Source: Phoenix dactylifera
Taxonomy: Eukaryota; Streptophyta; Magnoliopsida; Arecales; Arecaceae
Length of the DNA: 64,000 nt
Reading direction: 5' to 3'
NCBI RefSeq assembly: GCF_009389715.1
Contig: NC_052399.1
Location: 14,573,646-14,637,645 of the forward strand
The translations under genes were made by a program, and so were the position numbers. Below, one piece after another: positions 24,101-36,755 of this stretch. The first letter of the stretch is position 1. Each line of letters starts with the position of its first letter. The notes under the pieces were generated by a model. The model saw only the letters and a program-made list of their open reading frames with translations, was not told the DNA's origin and did not search any database.

Positions 24101-27100
24101 TACATGTTTTTACATTTGGTTTTGTTGGATTGTTTGTTGCATGTGAAGCAACCATTGTTCTGCGTACATCTTAAATTGTTGGTCTGGTTGACTAATATAG
24201 TAACTTCAAAAAAAAAAAGGAATTTGCATTTGTGAAAAGTTGACTTATCCACCAATTTTGCTAGGAAATAGATGAGTGGGCATGCCATTATTGGATCCTA
24301 CTTTTCTGCTCTCCATAATTTGATAGGGTGTTGCCGCTATAATTGATATTTAGATCTCTGCTCTTGATTTGGCTGATGAGTAAATCCCCTGATTGCCAAA
24401 TGCCTTTTTTGATACCCTTTGATACATTGATACCAGGTAGGATCTACCTTATTGGCCGACATGAGAACATGGAAGCATCGATAATCTCATATCCTCCCTT
24501 ATTGGATTAGGGCATACCCTCCCCAAGTGTCCTTTGTTTGAAATAACCTAAAAGAGTAGAGAAGAAAGTAGAAACAAAAGACTAATGCAATATCTGTGCT
24601 ATGATTAAGCATGAACTGCAGCAGCAATAGTTGACCTGTTTGGTCGATGAATGAGGAAGAAGAGGATCTTGCTTCTTCCTTCCTCAAATTAATCCCTTGA
24701 ATAGATAACTAGTTAATTTGGGTAAGATAAAATATGAAGTTTATTTAAATGCATACTGTGAATGAGCATGCATTTATAGAAAAAAAGAAACAAAGATCTA
24801 AAAGTGAAGGAAAAAAAAGAGAACGAAGGACACTTTTTTGATGAAAGGAAGCTACAGTAAATTGGTGCTACCACATATATCTTTGCTCCATTTGGAACTT
24901 AAAACAAAAGTCTTAGAAGTTGGCCTTTCATTAGACATGCCAACCTTGACTTGGATTAGAATGCTAAGACTTTGTCTATTTTTTTTGGATATTTTTTTTT
25001 ATTTTTGTACAGTGGGAGGGGGTTGCTATTTTATAGGTGCTTGCGGGTTGTCAGACTTTGCTCACTTCAGATATGGGACTTAGAAATATAGTATAGTATG
25101 TAAAGGTAGTTTTTTTTATTTATAAGAAAGCTTAGTAAGGTCGGTAACTATGGTACATCGTATCAATCCGAATTGTGTGGTACAGGGCGTACCGTACCAG
25201 TTCGGTAGTGGTATCTGGTACGGATGACGTGTCGACACTCGATACGCCAAATTTTTTTTGGACCATACCGTACCGACACTGTGCTAATGTGTCACCGGTA
25301 CGGGGTCTGGTATTGAGACGGTGAACTTTGCCGGTAACCCAGTATAAACCTAATCCAGTATAAACCAGCCGACATGAGAACATGGATGCATCAATAATCT
25401 CATAACCTTGTATAAACCAATCTAAATCTATCTGTAGCATTCCTTATTCAAGATTTGCTTTACCAAAATACCCCTGCATCCCATCATAATTACGGATTCT
25501 ATGTTGTTTTTGGTAAATCACCGAGTAAACTCTCATACATACTTAAAACTGAGTTTTGTAAAGCTTGAACTCCTGACATCTCAAAGTGCACCGGTAATCG
25601 ATGAGAAAAGAAAAGGATTAATTGATGTATTGGAATGATGGAGAAAATAAAAGAGAATTGGAGTACAAAATCAGTATAATTTTATGGTTTAAGTGTAAGC
25701 AATATAGTCTCAGTGGAAATGGAAATGAAACCAAGGTCTTAATGAAAATTGATGATTGAGTGGTACTACCATGTGATTGGTCTTGTTATCTTGAATTTAT
25801 TATACAATAGAATGAACTGATAGACATATATTTTTTGTGTTCATCTTACTGAATTAAATCTGTATGGATATGTTAGAAAGGTGCTTTTTAAGTATTTTTG
25901 TGATTGAGACATGCCTTGGAAACTTGTGGGAAAAATTCATAAAATGCTGGATATACATGTAATATAGTTCCTTGAAACTTTGTTGCTACAAAAAATTGGA
26001 GACAAAAAATGATATATGAGTAGGAGAGAAGGAAGGATGGTAATAATGTGGAAATAGTATTCCGAAAGAAATTTCTTTATTGAGTCTATTAAACTAAAAG
26101 AAAATGCCGAACTTTAAACCTCTCAAATCTCCTCGTCCAGATCAACTATTAAATATGTGGTTGGCTATCTCTAAAATAAAGCAATCAAAGCTCTCATATA
26201 AATTTAATAAAGTCATTGATTTTAGGTCTTTAAGGAACTCCATAATCTAAGCCTTTGGTCTAGAGCTAATCCATAATATGTAATAATTGACTACCCCCAA
26301 GAAAAAGAAAAACAAAAGTGGACTCAGAAACTGATTATTCATGTCAATCCTGCATCAGTGGAAGAACCATGATCTCCAGGCAATATGACAACCTTAGAGC
26401 AAGGGCCATATCTTCCTCATGCAAACTCTAAGTTTGATGATCTATTCTTTTTTTATTGGATAGAAGGGCCTGTATGCAACGGCCTACACTACCCCCAAAT
26501 ACCCTCAACCCCCACAAGCCCTAGTGAAGGCAGGATTCAATCCCAGGCCAGTCGGTCCAATTGCCAAGGATTTTTTTTACCAACTTGATAGGCTGGCATC
26601 TTCGATTTTTGAAATCTTATTCAATGTACCTTCTTTATTCTAATAAATACTAGGCTAATTCTAAAACAAGAAATAGTGCTTTCCTTGGGAATCAATCTTT
26701 TCTTGAAGCTTCTCTGTAAGAACATTGCGACCTCCTTGCCTGGACTGCAATTTCAACAATTTGTCATCTTGTAGAAATCTTATTTGACATATTTTCCAAC
26801 AGTACATGGTTTATTCTCAAAAATTTTCTACGTGAAACAATCTTTATAACTGTAGTCATCCAAGGATGGAATGCAACCCAGGATGTTGGCCTACATTGTA
26901 GCCAATTTGCATCTTGAATGTGGCCAATAAAGAGATCCCAAGCAAACGAGAATGCTGAGATGATTACATGTTAAGTTTAGAAACGACAAAGTAAAGAATC
27001 ATTATATTATAAAAGCTGTAAAAGCTGTTGGAGTTGCACTACTTAAACTACTTAAAGACAATGTGACATAATTTTTAGAGATGGTATGCAAACATGCAAT

Positions 27101-30100
27101 GAAGATTTTAGAAAGCCCTAGAAAGGACAGAAGCAAAAGGTGGACAGGACCTATGTTCACCTCAGAGATTCATAGGGATTACTATTTACTAGAAATGAAC
27201 AGTAGATAAACTAACTCTATAGCTAGAACAAGGTTGATGGCTATGGATGGATATTGGTATTATTTTTCATTCCTAAGCTAATAGATCTAATCATCATTTG
27301 AGTTCATGCATTTCATAAAACTGGATTTATATCTACGATGTAACATAATAAGCAAAAGAACTTTTATTTTGTATCAGCCGTTTTCAATATAATTTATATT
27401 ATCATGTGACATGTGTGCCCCTTTGCTACGATTTTTAAGAATGCCTTTTTGCTGTTTCACATAGCTCTACTTGATTTTCACTTCTAAGGTCTTTTTTTCA
27501 ATGGAAACTTCAAACATCTTATGAACAAATTATGCTCATCAGACATGTGACTTGTTTAATCAGATATTAGTGTAATTAAAGCTAACAATATAGTGAATAT
27601 TAAAATAAAAAATAGCGCATAGGATTTGTTTCTATATATTATGTCTGATAATGTATTTGGCTCTTTTATTATTTATATATCTTACAATTTTCTTGTTCTA
27701 GTAGAATATTTGAATTTACCATGCTGAATATAAAATTAAAGAAACCATGAAGCCTTATGTTATGCTTATTCATGCAATACTTTTATCTTCTGCTTTATAT
27801 ATTGAACCATGAGGCCATGAGCTTTAGTGCTTGAAGTTCTTAAGTAGCAATATTGCTTGGGTTTATCACAATTTCCGGCTTTCATTTCCTTGTCAGAGAA
27901 AGATAAGACTTTAGGTGCCTTCATGAGATTGATCATGGTGTCCAGCATTTCGGGCTCAACCTCTTTGGAAACATGAACCTTATTCAATATGAAGCTAATA
28001 GTAATCAGTAAAAGTATCATCTTTATTTTAACCAGTTTTTCTTTTTCTTTTTGAATAAATATTAGGTAAATAAAGTTGATGTTCAATATGACAAGGTTGC
28101 AAAACAAGTTGATGTACAATTACTAAAGGAAGTAATATGGAATCAGATACAAAACTCAATAGAGAAGTCTGAAACGGTGAGCCTACTATATTTTTTCCAA
28201 TTACATGGAAATGCCAATTTCTTTATTTTATATTTTTCCATCAATTTAAATGAGTGGAAAATGTGTTCTGTAGTTTCAATTCATATTGTATGGAACATTA
28301 CTATCTAATACATCGTGTTCTTCTACTGATTACATAACGTTTTAGAACGGGCTTAGCAATAATACCTGAATTACAGTTTTTTTTTCTCATGCAAACAGAC
28401 TGGAACTACAGAAATAAGATTGTTGCATAATCTTTGATGTCTTCAATTCATTTTGAAAAAATATATGATAAACAAAGATGAAGATATAATGCAGTCATTT
28501 AGTTAAACTCAACTATCATTTGTAGAAACATTTACTTGCAACAAGAACAGAACTATAATATGGCATGAGGTAAAACATGGTTTAAGCTTTTCATTTTCTT
28601 AATGGATGTTTATTTAGACAACTAATGAGGAAGATTGTGGGGATTGAAACCTCTGTCCAATTTGTATAAGAAAGAGTGGTGCAAGCTCATTATTTAGCCT
28701 TTCTCTCGGCTGAGACTATGCCTCAGCATAGGATAGCATGAAAACTAGGTTGTTGTAGCTATGTGCTTGGGTTACGTCCACCTTGCTGTAGGTGTGTATA
28801 CTCCATGCACCTAGTTAGGTGAATACAAGCCTTTACAATGCTAGTTAGGGCCACAAGTTGGATCCATTTCCTTACGATTTTAGAACTAACAGTGAATTCA
28901 ATTCGATCACCTTCATTGTAATTCATGTTTTAGATGTTGGACTATTAGAAGTTCCATACCATGATTGTTTGATACAAGTTTAGTCACTCTTGCTCATATG
29001 CCTTTGGTGTCTCCACATTAAAGTAAGGGTACAACTTATATTCATCCGCAGTGATTATTGATCTTTCACTGTCTGTTACCGAAAAAGAAAGTGGACTGTT
29101 ACCTATATATTAAGGCTGCAACTGCAAAACTTCATATCGACAATCTCTTGGTCCATCATTGACAGGGAAGACGAATTTGAGTCGACTATACTGAATCTTC
29201 CATCGCCTTCTAAAGCATACATGAAACATGTGCATGTATTGACATGATAATGGAAGATGTTTATCATAGTTACCATATACAACTATGTTTTGCCATCTTT
29301 TCTCCAGGCAAGATTGATTTCTTGATGACAATTGATCAATCAGGTAGTGTTCTGGTTCTTAGTTGATCTTTTATAACGATAATGATTGTGCCAGGTAAGG
29401 TTTAAAAGTTACTCTGCGATGTAATCAAATTGAATCATAAAGCTTAAAATAGTAAATCATTTCATCCAAATTAAATTGTAAGTTCAGTCCAGATATCATA
29501 TGATTCTCGTAATAATGTTGTATTAGAACCGTTTCATCTTTTAAACCTTTAAGAAATATTTTCAGTAAGAAGCCTTACCGTGATTGTAATGCTCCAAATG
29601 GATAAATATTCCTGTAATGTTACTATTAATTTGTTGGGGGAAGTCAATGCATTCTTTTTTGATTCCAGAAACTTTAAATTGATCCTTTCTGTAACAAAAG
29701 CAAATGGCTAAAATACTTCTAATAAACCCTTTTTTGGGTAAGAGAAAATGGGAAGACACCCGTTATATTCTCAGGAATGCACAACTTGTAGCATTCAGTT
29801 GAATTTGGTGTATCAGTCTAATAAACCATTCCAAATCATGTCCTTGACCTGAAATCATTTGCTATGAGTAAATTCTTTCATCATCATCATTTTACTGCAA
29901 AGAGTATTGGTTATTGAATATTTATCTTCATCTACAGGAATGTGAGGCTATAGTTTCCTTCAGACAAATCTTGCAGCAGTTTCCGCATGGCAGCCCCGCC
30001 GCTCCACCTAATAAAATGTCCCCACATCTGGTTTTCATTTGCCTCTTGCATTTGGCTAATGAGCACTGCCTAAACATCCAAGATCGAACTAGCCTGGATG

Positions 30101-30138
30101 AGCTTGACATAAAAATTCCCCTTTCCGCACTTGTGTAA
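15172..30138 (+). CDS. CAP-H: Condensin complex subunit 2 (kleisin CAP-H/Barren)
   Basis: Thirteen exons join in frame: 15172-15480, 15592-15693, 15787-15904, 18613-18683, 18758-18818, 18907-19107, 19212-19495, 19562-19706, 19791-20044, 20144-20174, 23717-23856, 28066-28176 and 29938-30138. All have GT..AG borders. The product is 675 aa, a normal size for plant CAP-H. CAP-H bridges the SMC2-SMC4 heads of condensin I and recruits the HEAT subunits for mitotic and meiotic chromosome compaction in the nucleus. Recognisable blocks are the N-terminal helix region (FDTEQIMELYHNCLRLA, then KVLGGINR), the central ALNVKKF..VDPLYHQTSAQFDEGGAKGL segment, the VNKVDVQYDKVAKQVDVQLLKE segment and the C-terminal winged helix (SPHLVFICLLHLANEH). 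The ATG at 15172 was chosen because conserved sequence follows it; ATG 15064 and ATG 15250 are alternatives. Exon 10 is only 31 nt. Introns 3, 10 and 11 are 2.7-4.2 kb and carry transposons. The last exon is duplicated downstream at 37435. Confidence 0.95.
16229..16388. repeat. 80-bp tandem duplication in CAP-H intron 3
   Basis: Two adjacent 80-bp copies (16229-16308 and 16309-16388), each starting GTGAGATTTGATGC and ending TTTAGCCTCT, are identical or nearly so. The duplication is recent. Confidence 0.93.
20607..21420. mobile_element. GC-rich Mutator-like non-autonomous element in CAP-H intron 10
   Basis: An 814-bp GC-rich block inside an AT-rich intron is flanked by a perfect 10-bp direct repeat TGGTTGTAAA (20597-20606 and 21421-21430). 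The two ends are related in inverted orientation through GCTGGACCGACCG and GCTGAACCGACCG-like words. A 9-11 bp duplication fits Mutator-like elements. The interior has related units of about 150-180 bp, starting near 20735, 20889 and 21072, with CCGCGTCCG..CGGACGCG words, plus small hairpins. No transposase is encoded. The superfamily call is inference. Confidence 0.75.
22660..23345. repeat. Possible relative of the CCGGTACC-rich element
   Basis: The right edge (23280-23340) has inverted CCGAACC..GGTTCGG words and a TACGGGCCGAACC segment. The left edge has GCTGAACCAGTACC. These resemble the ends of the 20607 element. The centre is an unrelated GC-richer block with a G-run near 23057. No target duplication was found, so the limits are rough. 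Confidence 0.35.
24455..25403. repeat. 36-bp direct repeats flanking a 0.9-kb segment in CAP-H intron 11
   Basis: GCCGACATGAGAACATGGA and the following bases occur at 24455-24490 and 25368-25403 with two mismatches. Between them, 25137-25340 contains GGTACGG, CCGTACC and related words like those in the intron 10 element. The origin is unclear: a long direct repeat may reflect local duplication rather than a target-site duplication. Confidence 0.6.
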
Positions 30139-31160
30139 GTAATGTTCATATTGTCATATAAAATATTTATCTGGAGCAGCTCGAATGACCCGACGCCAGG
30201 CCACTACCTTGTTGATTGTGGAGCTGTCAAATCCCATGTGTTTTGCAGAATTTTTTTTTACCCCCGCTTTGTGTACAGAAGATATAGTATTACTAACTTG
30301 TTATCGTGTTTGTTTTCTTCCTTGCTCAAATGCAACGACAATATGGTTGGTTACTGAAATTGTATTTTGTTTGCTGGCATACAGGGTATCAACCTAAAAT
30401 TGATCATTTAGAATTCCATAATCTTCATAATCTTTGTTCTCATACCTTGTTAGATCACCAAGGTTGCAGATATACTATCACATGATAACATCCCCTCTCG
30501 TGGACTCTAATGTGCAGTGAGGTGATCACAGATCTGGTTGCCAGCTGCAACGAAAGTGCTGCTTAAAATTAAAGTTGAGATTTGAGTCAGCTCAAAGCCT
30601 GTTTTACATAATTGCAGTTTTTCTTTTTTAAATTTGAGGGAACTATGGGCACGGTCCAGCTCGAAGTTGGTTTTTTACATGACTTCATTCCTAACGTCAG
30701 CAATGATAATCGAATGGAAGATGAGAATGAGTCGACCCTGTTTTGCGTATCGTACGTTATTCGACAATCTTTTTTTAGGAAAAATATTTCCTGGTTCAGC
30801 CTGTTTTTTATTATGGACAAGCTCCATCACAGATTAGGCAGTTCACCGAGCTAGTATTGAGTCTCTTTGAGCAAGCCGTGTATGTCGACCAAAGACAAAG
30901 CTCAAGATATTTAAGTCACTCCATACGACTGACCTTTTCAATAAAAATATCAAGAACAACGATAACCGCAACCACGCGCAACCAGGGACGATACCCACAA
31001 GACGCTTGATATGGTTACGGTGGGGCGGATGGCCTCACCGCTTACAACACTTCCAGACCGTGGTACAAGAAAGCAAAAAGAAGGAAATATACGATCGAAG
31101 CTATCCGGCTTGGGCTTGCTATTTTATTCTGTTTTTATTTATTTATTTTGCTATGCCAAT

Positions 31161-33382
31161 TTATTTATTTGCCATGAAAGGGCAGCGGGAAGAAGTTGAC
31201 GACGCTCCGTCCGTTGGTGCACCTTTGAGGAAGGCGGCGAGAAAGTCCCCACGCTCGTAAAAGAACTCCACCTTCTCAATCCTCATCTCTTCATCAACCT
31301 ATTGAAGGATTAGTAATTGGGGTGAGTATATGAATGAACAACAGAGTACTCGATTTTGCAACGTGATCGATGCTAATATAGATCAAAGAACTATGGAATA
31401 GAGGGAAATGATTTGTACGTGGAAAATGGCCATTCCGAAGAATTCAGCCTTCTCCCCAGTTGGGGCGTGCCCTTTGAATGGCCCCTCCATGTAACCCCAG
31501 TGCCGGAACTTGTACACGATCGTGGGGGGGCCACTGTAGACTTGGAGTACTTCCAAGGCGAAGCCACGAGGAAGTGCTGTGGTGAAGGCCTTCTGCGACG
31601 ACTCCGCCGTCTCTTGTGCTGGGTTGTAGATTCGGCGATCTTCAGGCAAGTTGGTTTGCAAGAAGGCATTGTAGCTTCCTCCCATTTCAACAATATCTTG
31701 ATGTGTTATTGGTTTTCTTCCTGCAGCATTGCATCACGTAAGCTTGAATATACTACCTCTCATGGCCGATCTTCTTTTAGTCGGTGTTTCAAGGAAAATA
31801 TCGAGCACGCAAGGCGTGTGGCTGGGACCCATTGACAAAGGTTCCATGTGAAGTCCAAGAGGGGCCTAATTTAAAAGAGGGGAGTTTCGTGGCTCATCCT
31901 GCAGGTCTAATACTTCCCGTGATACAATATCAATTCGGTGGATTCGTAAAAAACCAAACTATTTAAATCACGATCATGAACAAATGTGTAAATATACTCT
32001 TTAAAGAGAAGCAAATATAGAAAGTGTTATTGCCGAGATCTATCTTTTTCTAAATATCCTTGTAATTCTTCCATTTACTTCTTTTTAATTTTAATTTCTA
32101 TGAAAATATTAGTCAAAAAAAAAGAATCAACATAAATCAAAATAAAAAAAAAAATCTTCAGATATCATCTAATCAAAAAGAATATCTTAAATTAGAAAAT
32201 TCCAACCAAGAAAAAAACGAACAACAGGGACAAGAAAATCTTGGATCAGATCTACGAAAACAAAACAAAAAAAAAAATGTTGAAGACAATTACGCGGGAT
32301 CAGACATTAAAAAAGGTAAAAAGAAAAAACAATCCAAGAAAAAAAAGGAAGCAGAATTAGATTTCTTCCTGAAAAAATATTTCCTTTTTCAATTAAGATG
32401 GGATGACTCCTTGAATCAAAGAATGATCAATAATATCAAGGTATATTGTCTCCTACTTAGACTGATAAATCCAAGGAAAATTGCTATATCCTCGATTCAA
32501 AGAAGAGAGATGCATCTGGATGTAATGCTTAGGATTTTGTCTTTCGCAATCCCACTGTACCTGGTAATTTCACTCACGTTATTGCGATCCAACATGATAA
32601 ATATTTTAGATACAAAAAATGAAAATCAATAGTCCATCAATGTTAGATATAATTAATAAAATGACATGTTAGTCTTTTTCTTTTTTTTTTTCTCCTCCCC
32701 TTCTCTCTCGATAAACTCTTAACTCTCGTTGGAAAAATCCTATAGTTGGTATATGTGGCCGATTTTTATGGGCTGCACGATTTTGGACCTCATCCTATCC
32801 GGACGGAGGGGTTTAAATTTAATATTTTTGGGTGGGGGATGGGGGGTTTAAGTTCGTGATATCTAGACGTGCCTTTGTACTCGTCGTAAGAAATCCCCGC
32901 AAACTAAGTTGTAATAGATCAGCTGCGAGTTAAATATATGTATGCAGCTCTATGCGAATGTATGTGCAGCTATGGCTTTGGTGGCTTAGCATATAGGATT
33001 ACCATTTACGCTGAAAATAAACTTCTCGGGGTTGACGCTTTTGCAGTCTTCAGGCCGTATCTTGTGGACTATCTCCATTTCCCATGTCTTCACCAACCGC
33101 TCTACCTTTTCTTCAATCGATCCCAGCGGCCATACCTAACCACACGAGGTTCGAGAGAACCTTTCCATGAGACCGGAATCCAAAAAGATGAAAGAGGAAC
33201 GGGACAGAATAGCGGAAGAGGAGGAGGTAATCTAATCTAGTTACCTGAGTTCGGCCTTCTTCAAAGAGCTTGTCCACAACATCATAGTTCGGAGGAGCAC
33301 CAGACCTCCATTGGGTGTTCTTCTCACCTTCTCCATACATAAAAGAGCGATACTTATCTCCCTCAACAGCGGAAGAGGCCAT
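31161..33382 (-). CDS. Pathogen-related protein, copy 1
   Basis: Four exons join in frame: 33382-33245, 33135-33003, 31720-31419 and 31298-31161, giving 236 aa. This is very close in length to the cereal 'pathogen-related protein' family, which it matches along its whole length. Family blocks seen: the N-terminal [19 protein letters not shown], then [42 protein letters not shown], then [20 protein letters not shown] and [17 protein letters not shown]. The family belongs to the NTF2/SnoaL-like folds and is induced by pathogens in barley; its biochemical function is not known. There is no signal peptide, so it is probably cytosolic. The gene is convergent with CAP-H and starts about 70 bp downstream of a TATA box. 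Intron 2 is 1.28 kb because it holds the plastid insert. Confidence 0.93.
31933..32528 (+). pseudogene. ycf1: Nuclear-integrated plastid DNA (NUPT): ycf1 (TIC214) fragment
   Basis: The plus strand of about 32080-32528 reads as plastid ycf1: [20 protein letters not shown], then [19 protein letters not shown] and [20 protein letters not shown], then [15 protein letters not shown]-run length changes break the frame, for example near 32270-32277. The limits come from copy 2, which reads straight from ACATCA to TTAGGATTTTG at the matching place, exactly where copy 1 has the extra 596 bp. The first 140 bp may be plastid or filler; I could not assign it. The insert sits in intron 2 of the pathogen-related gene, opposite to its sense strand. 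Confidence 0.88.
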
Positions 33383-33444
33383 GGTTTTCCCAAGAAACGA
33401 AAAGAGCAGGAGCTAATGCAGCAATAACTGAGAGGAGGTGGCCT

Positions 33445-33452
33445 CTTATAAT
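33445..33452 (-). promoter_or_regulatory. TATA box of pathogen-related copy 1
   Basis: On the minus strand ATTATAAG lies about 65 bp before the start codon. The same box is kept upstream of copy 2 at about 40327-40334 and, changed, in the exon 1 relic near 56068. Confidence 0.6.
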
Positions 33453-33459
33453 GACAATC

Positions 33460-34889
33460 CCAGGTTGGTTGGTACTCGCGTGCAATTGACGAGTTTAGAT
33501 TAGGTTTTTGAAATGAATAGCCAGGTCAAAGCCCAAATATCGAGCAGATTATTTACACTCTCCACGTGCTAGGTTCCGAAAATTACGTTGGTTGCCGGGG
33601 AATCGTTTGTAAATTTAGGAATTATCTTTTGGCCTGACGCACAAGCCACTAAGAACCAAGATCTTAATTAATAAAAGGGAAGAAAAGGAGAAAGAATCTA
33701 AGATTTTAGCTGTTCGTCAATGACTAGTCTCCAAGCTTCTTTGAAAACTATGTCCGCTCGCCAAGAGAAGAGGAAACTTGAGGCTTCAGCTTTCCATCCT
33801 CCACTATTCTCCAAACTAAGCTGAGTCGTAGCCATCCATCTTAGAGATGGATGGCATGATGGTTATCTATTACTGTACAGCACTTCACAATGTAAAACAT
33901 ATAGAGAATCAAAAATAACACGTGCTAGCATGCAGTATCGCTTGCAAATTAAAAATTTTCTTCTCGGATAGTCTCATTTAACATGTGGCATGAGGCCTGC
34001 TATAAAATTTTGGATGGATGCACGGTATATGTTTCCGATAAAATGTTGGAGCTTACCCATGAGAACACATGCATGCCCTTTTTAGCATCAAATTATCCGT
34101 CTGCTGGAATTCAATGTATCCTATAGTTCTTTTTCCTAATACACTAGATTTATCACCAAAAAAAAAAGAAAAAAAAGAGGCCCAACATATTCTACTAAAG
34201 TTTTGACGGTGGTGGGACAAAAATAACCTTTCAACTACTCTTCGAAGAAAACTCTTGAAAAATATTAAAAAAATCCTACTATTAGACAAAGTCAGTTAAT
34301 CGATGATGATTAAATGATGATGATTAATTGCTGATAATGATGGTAGCGATGATGGTTATATTTTTCTATTGTTGCTACTACTATTATTAGCACTTTATTA
34401 TTATTTTTATTATTAACTATTGTTTTAAAGAGGTTTCTAGATAATTGATTACACAATGTACCCTCCAAAATATGCTTTGTTGAAGATCCGAAGGTTTTTA
34501 CCAGAAAACCAAAAAATATTTGAAGGTGACTTAGACTAGGATCTTTATGACATCCTCCAGTGACTTGATTTGGATAATTGGATACATTTAAAACACTACT
34601 GAGTTGCTAGATTCATAGCAATGATCCACCATAAAATCCAAAGATTTCTCTCGCTAATTTGATTGAGTTCTCATGTGGATTAGTCGTTCAAAATTGATCA
34701 ATTTTCGAGAATTTCCTCTACAAAAATTTTAGTGACATATGAATTTGCCTGTAGTTATAAACTTAAGCTAATCTCTAGGTATGTGCACATTTAGCATAAA
34801 AGGAAACAAAATAATGAACATTTTAAGTTTTGCTTTAGAAAAGGTAAGAAAGAAAGAGACGACTAGATTGTAGATTTGGATAAGGGTCA

Positions 34890-34933
<44 letters not shown>

Positions 34934-36144
34934 ATTGCAATCGGAAGGATTGAAATAATAAATCTTATTAGCCAAAGTTTCATTATTAGTTTGAACTAAT
35001 GAAAATAAAAGGGGAGGACAAAAGTTTGTATCCATCCCTAGAAAAATATGGCACATCAAAGTTGCAAGCAGCTAGCCCAACTGTTTTTAAATTTTGCTCA
35101 TAATCCCTTTTAATATTTATTTTCTTTATCCAGATATTGAAAATCCAAGTTAATTTTAGAAGTACTATTTCATCCCATGGTAATATTTTATTCTACAGAA
35201 AGCGAGGCAAAACAAAGATGATTTTTTAAAGATTTTTTTGCATGAGTACCCTTCCGAAAATTTAAATTTTTGTGAATATCCTTTATAATTTATATTTATT
35301 TCTATACCCTCATCAAACACTGTTTTTGCATAAATACTTCTAATATGATAATTCTTATAACACCATTAATAAAAATCATATTTATTTTAATTAAAAATAA
35401 AATATAACTTTGAAATTACTTTTTGTCTCCTATCGCAATCGGCTTATACATTTTTTTTTTTTGCACATACACCCATTAAGGGTATTTTAGTTATTTTAAT
35501 TTAAGATCATTAATTTTTTAACGGCGTTAAATGGCACAGGTATATATGCAAAAACAAGAATAAAAAAAATGGTAGAATAGCGCAACAAGTGTTTTACGAG
35601 GGTATATATGCAAATATCAATTTTGGAAGGATATTCATGCAAAATTCGATATTTAAGAGATTATTCATGCCAAAAAAAATATTTTTTAAAATACAACTAA
35701 CATGATTATTTTATATTTGTTATTTGTTATCAGGTAATGGTGGCATTATTATGGCCGTTTCTCTGTACCTACATAGTGGGTACCCATTTTTATTCTAACG
35801 GCAATCCAAAAAACATTATATCAATATGAATTATTTTATTGGATTTTGTAATGTTCAGATTCCCTCGCCACGTTTGGATCATCAAGTTTGACGATTGTCA
35901 GTTCGCATACGGTAATTAAGCCGACTCCATCGCTAAGAACGCTGCCACGTCGCGATGCAAGCAAGAGATACATGGCAGAAGACTTGGGCTGGTTATTTTT
36001 TTGGGGTAATTTATTCTCCACCCTCCAAGAGACCGGGCTATAACAAAAAGTTCTCGTGGTCTTAAAACTTCCGTCCAATATCTCCACCAAGCTTAATTCC
36101 CTGTCCCTAAGCCTTTTTTATTTTTCAAAAAATCTCCACCAAGT
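33460..36144. other. Duplicated spacer upstream of pathogen-related copy 1
   Basis: AT-rich sequence with no gene. It is matched in copy 2 by 40335-42140 plus 55065-55704. It holds GAT-rich simple sequence near 34300-34350 and the TG/GA microsatellite. Confidence 0.75.
34890..34932. repeat. (TG)n(GA)n microsatellite
   Basis: About 11 TG units followed by about 11 GA units. The corresponding site in copy 2 (about 41710-41722) has only a short GA run, so the TG tract expanded in copy 1 or was lost in copy 2. Confidence 0.9.
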
Positions 36145-36755
36145 TTAATTCCCATCAATTACCCCTTTTTTTTTCTGCTTTTGTTTTCTTGGCTGTAGCT
36201 CTCTTTCTCTTAATTTGCTGCGAAAGGGCAGCGCGAGGTGGTTGCTGATGCGCACGTCGTCCATTGGTGCACCTTCGAGGAAGCCAGCGAGAAAGTCGCC
36301 ACGCTCGTAAAAGAACTCCGCCTTGTCAACCCTCATCTCTTCATCAACCTATTGAATTCGGATTTTTTTTTTTTTTGAAAAGAAGATGGAATGATGGCGA
36401 CTGTATTGATGTACTACTAGGATGCCATTAAAGAGGAAGGAACTAAGGAAGAGAGGGAAGGTTGTGTACGTGAAAAATGGCCATTCCTTGCAATTCTACT
36501 TTCTCCCAAGTTGGGGCGTGCCCCTTGAATGGGACCCCCATGTAACCCCAGTGCCGGAACTTGAACGCAATCGTGGGAGGGCCGCTATAGAATGGGAAGA
36601 GTAAATGCCGTTGTGAAGGCCTTGTGAGATGACTCTACGTACTGTTTCTTGAGCCGGATCGTAGATCCGGAGACCTTCGGGCAAACCGGCTTGCAAGAAG
36701 GCGTTGTAGCTTCCTCCCATTTCACGAATATCTTGATGTGTTATTCCTTTCCTTC
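36145..36755 (-). pseudogene. Pathogen-related pseudogene (third paralogue), exons 3 and 4
   Basis: Exon 3 (36755-36470) and exon 4 (36348-36145) are recognisable with their splice sites. Exon 3 has a 4-nt insertion after QET, and a deletion removes the [12 protein letters not shown] block, so the frame is broken; it is 286 nt against 302 nt in the intact genes. Exon 4 reads [20 protein letters not shown] but has lost the family stop and runs on into a basic tail. No exon 2 is visible. A first-exon relic at about 56000 fits as its 5' end, on the other side of the duplication breakpoint. Confidence 0.85.
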
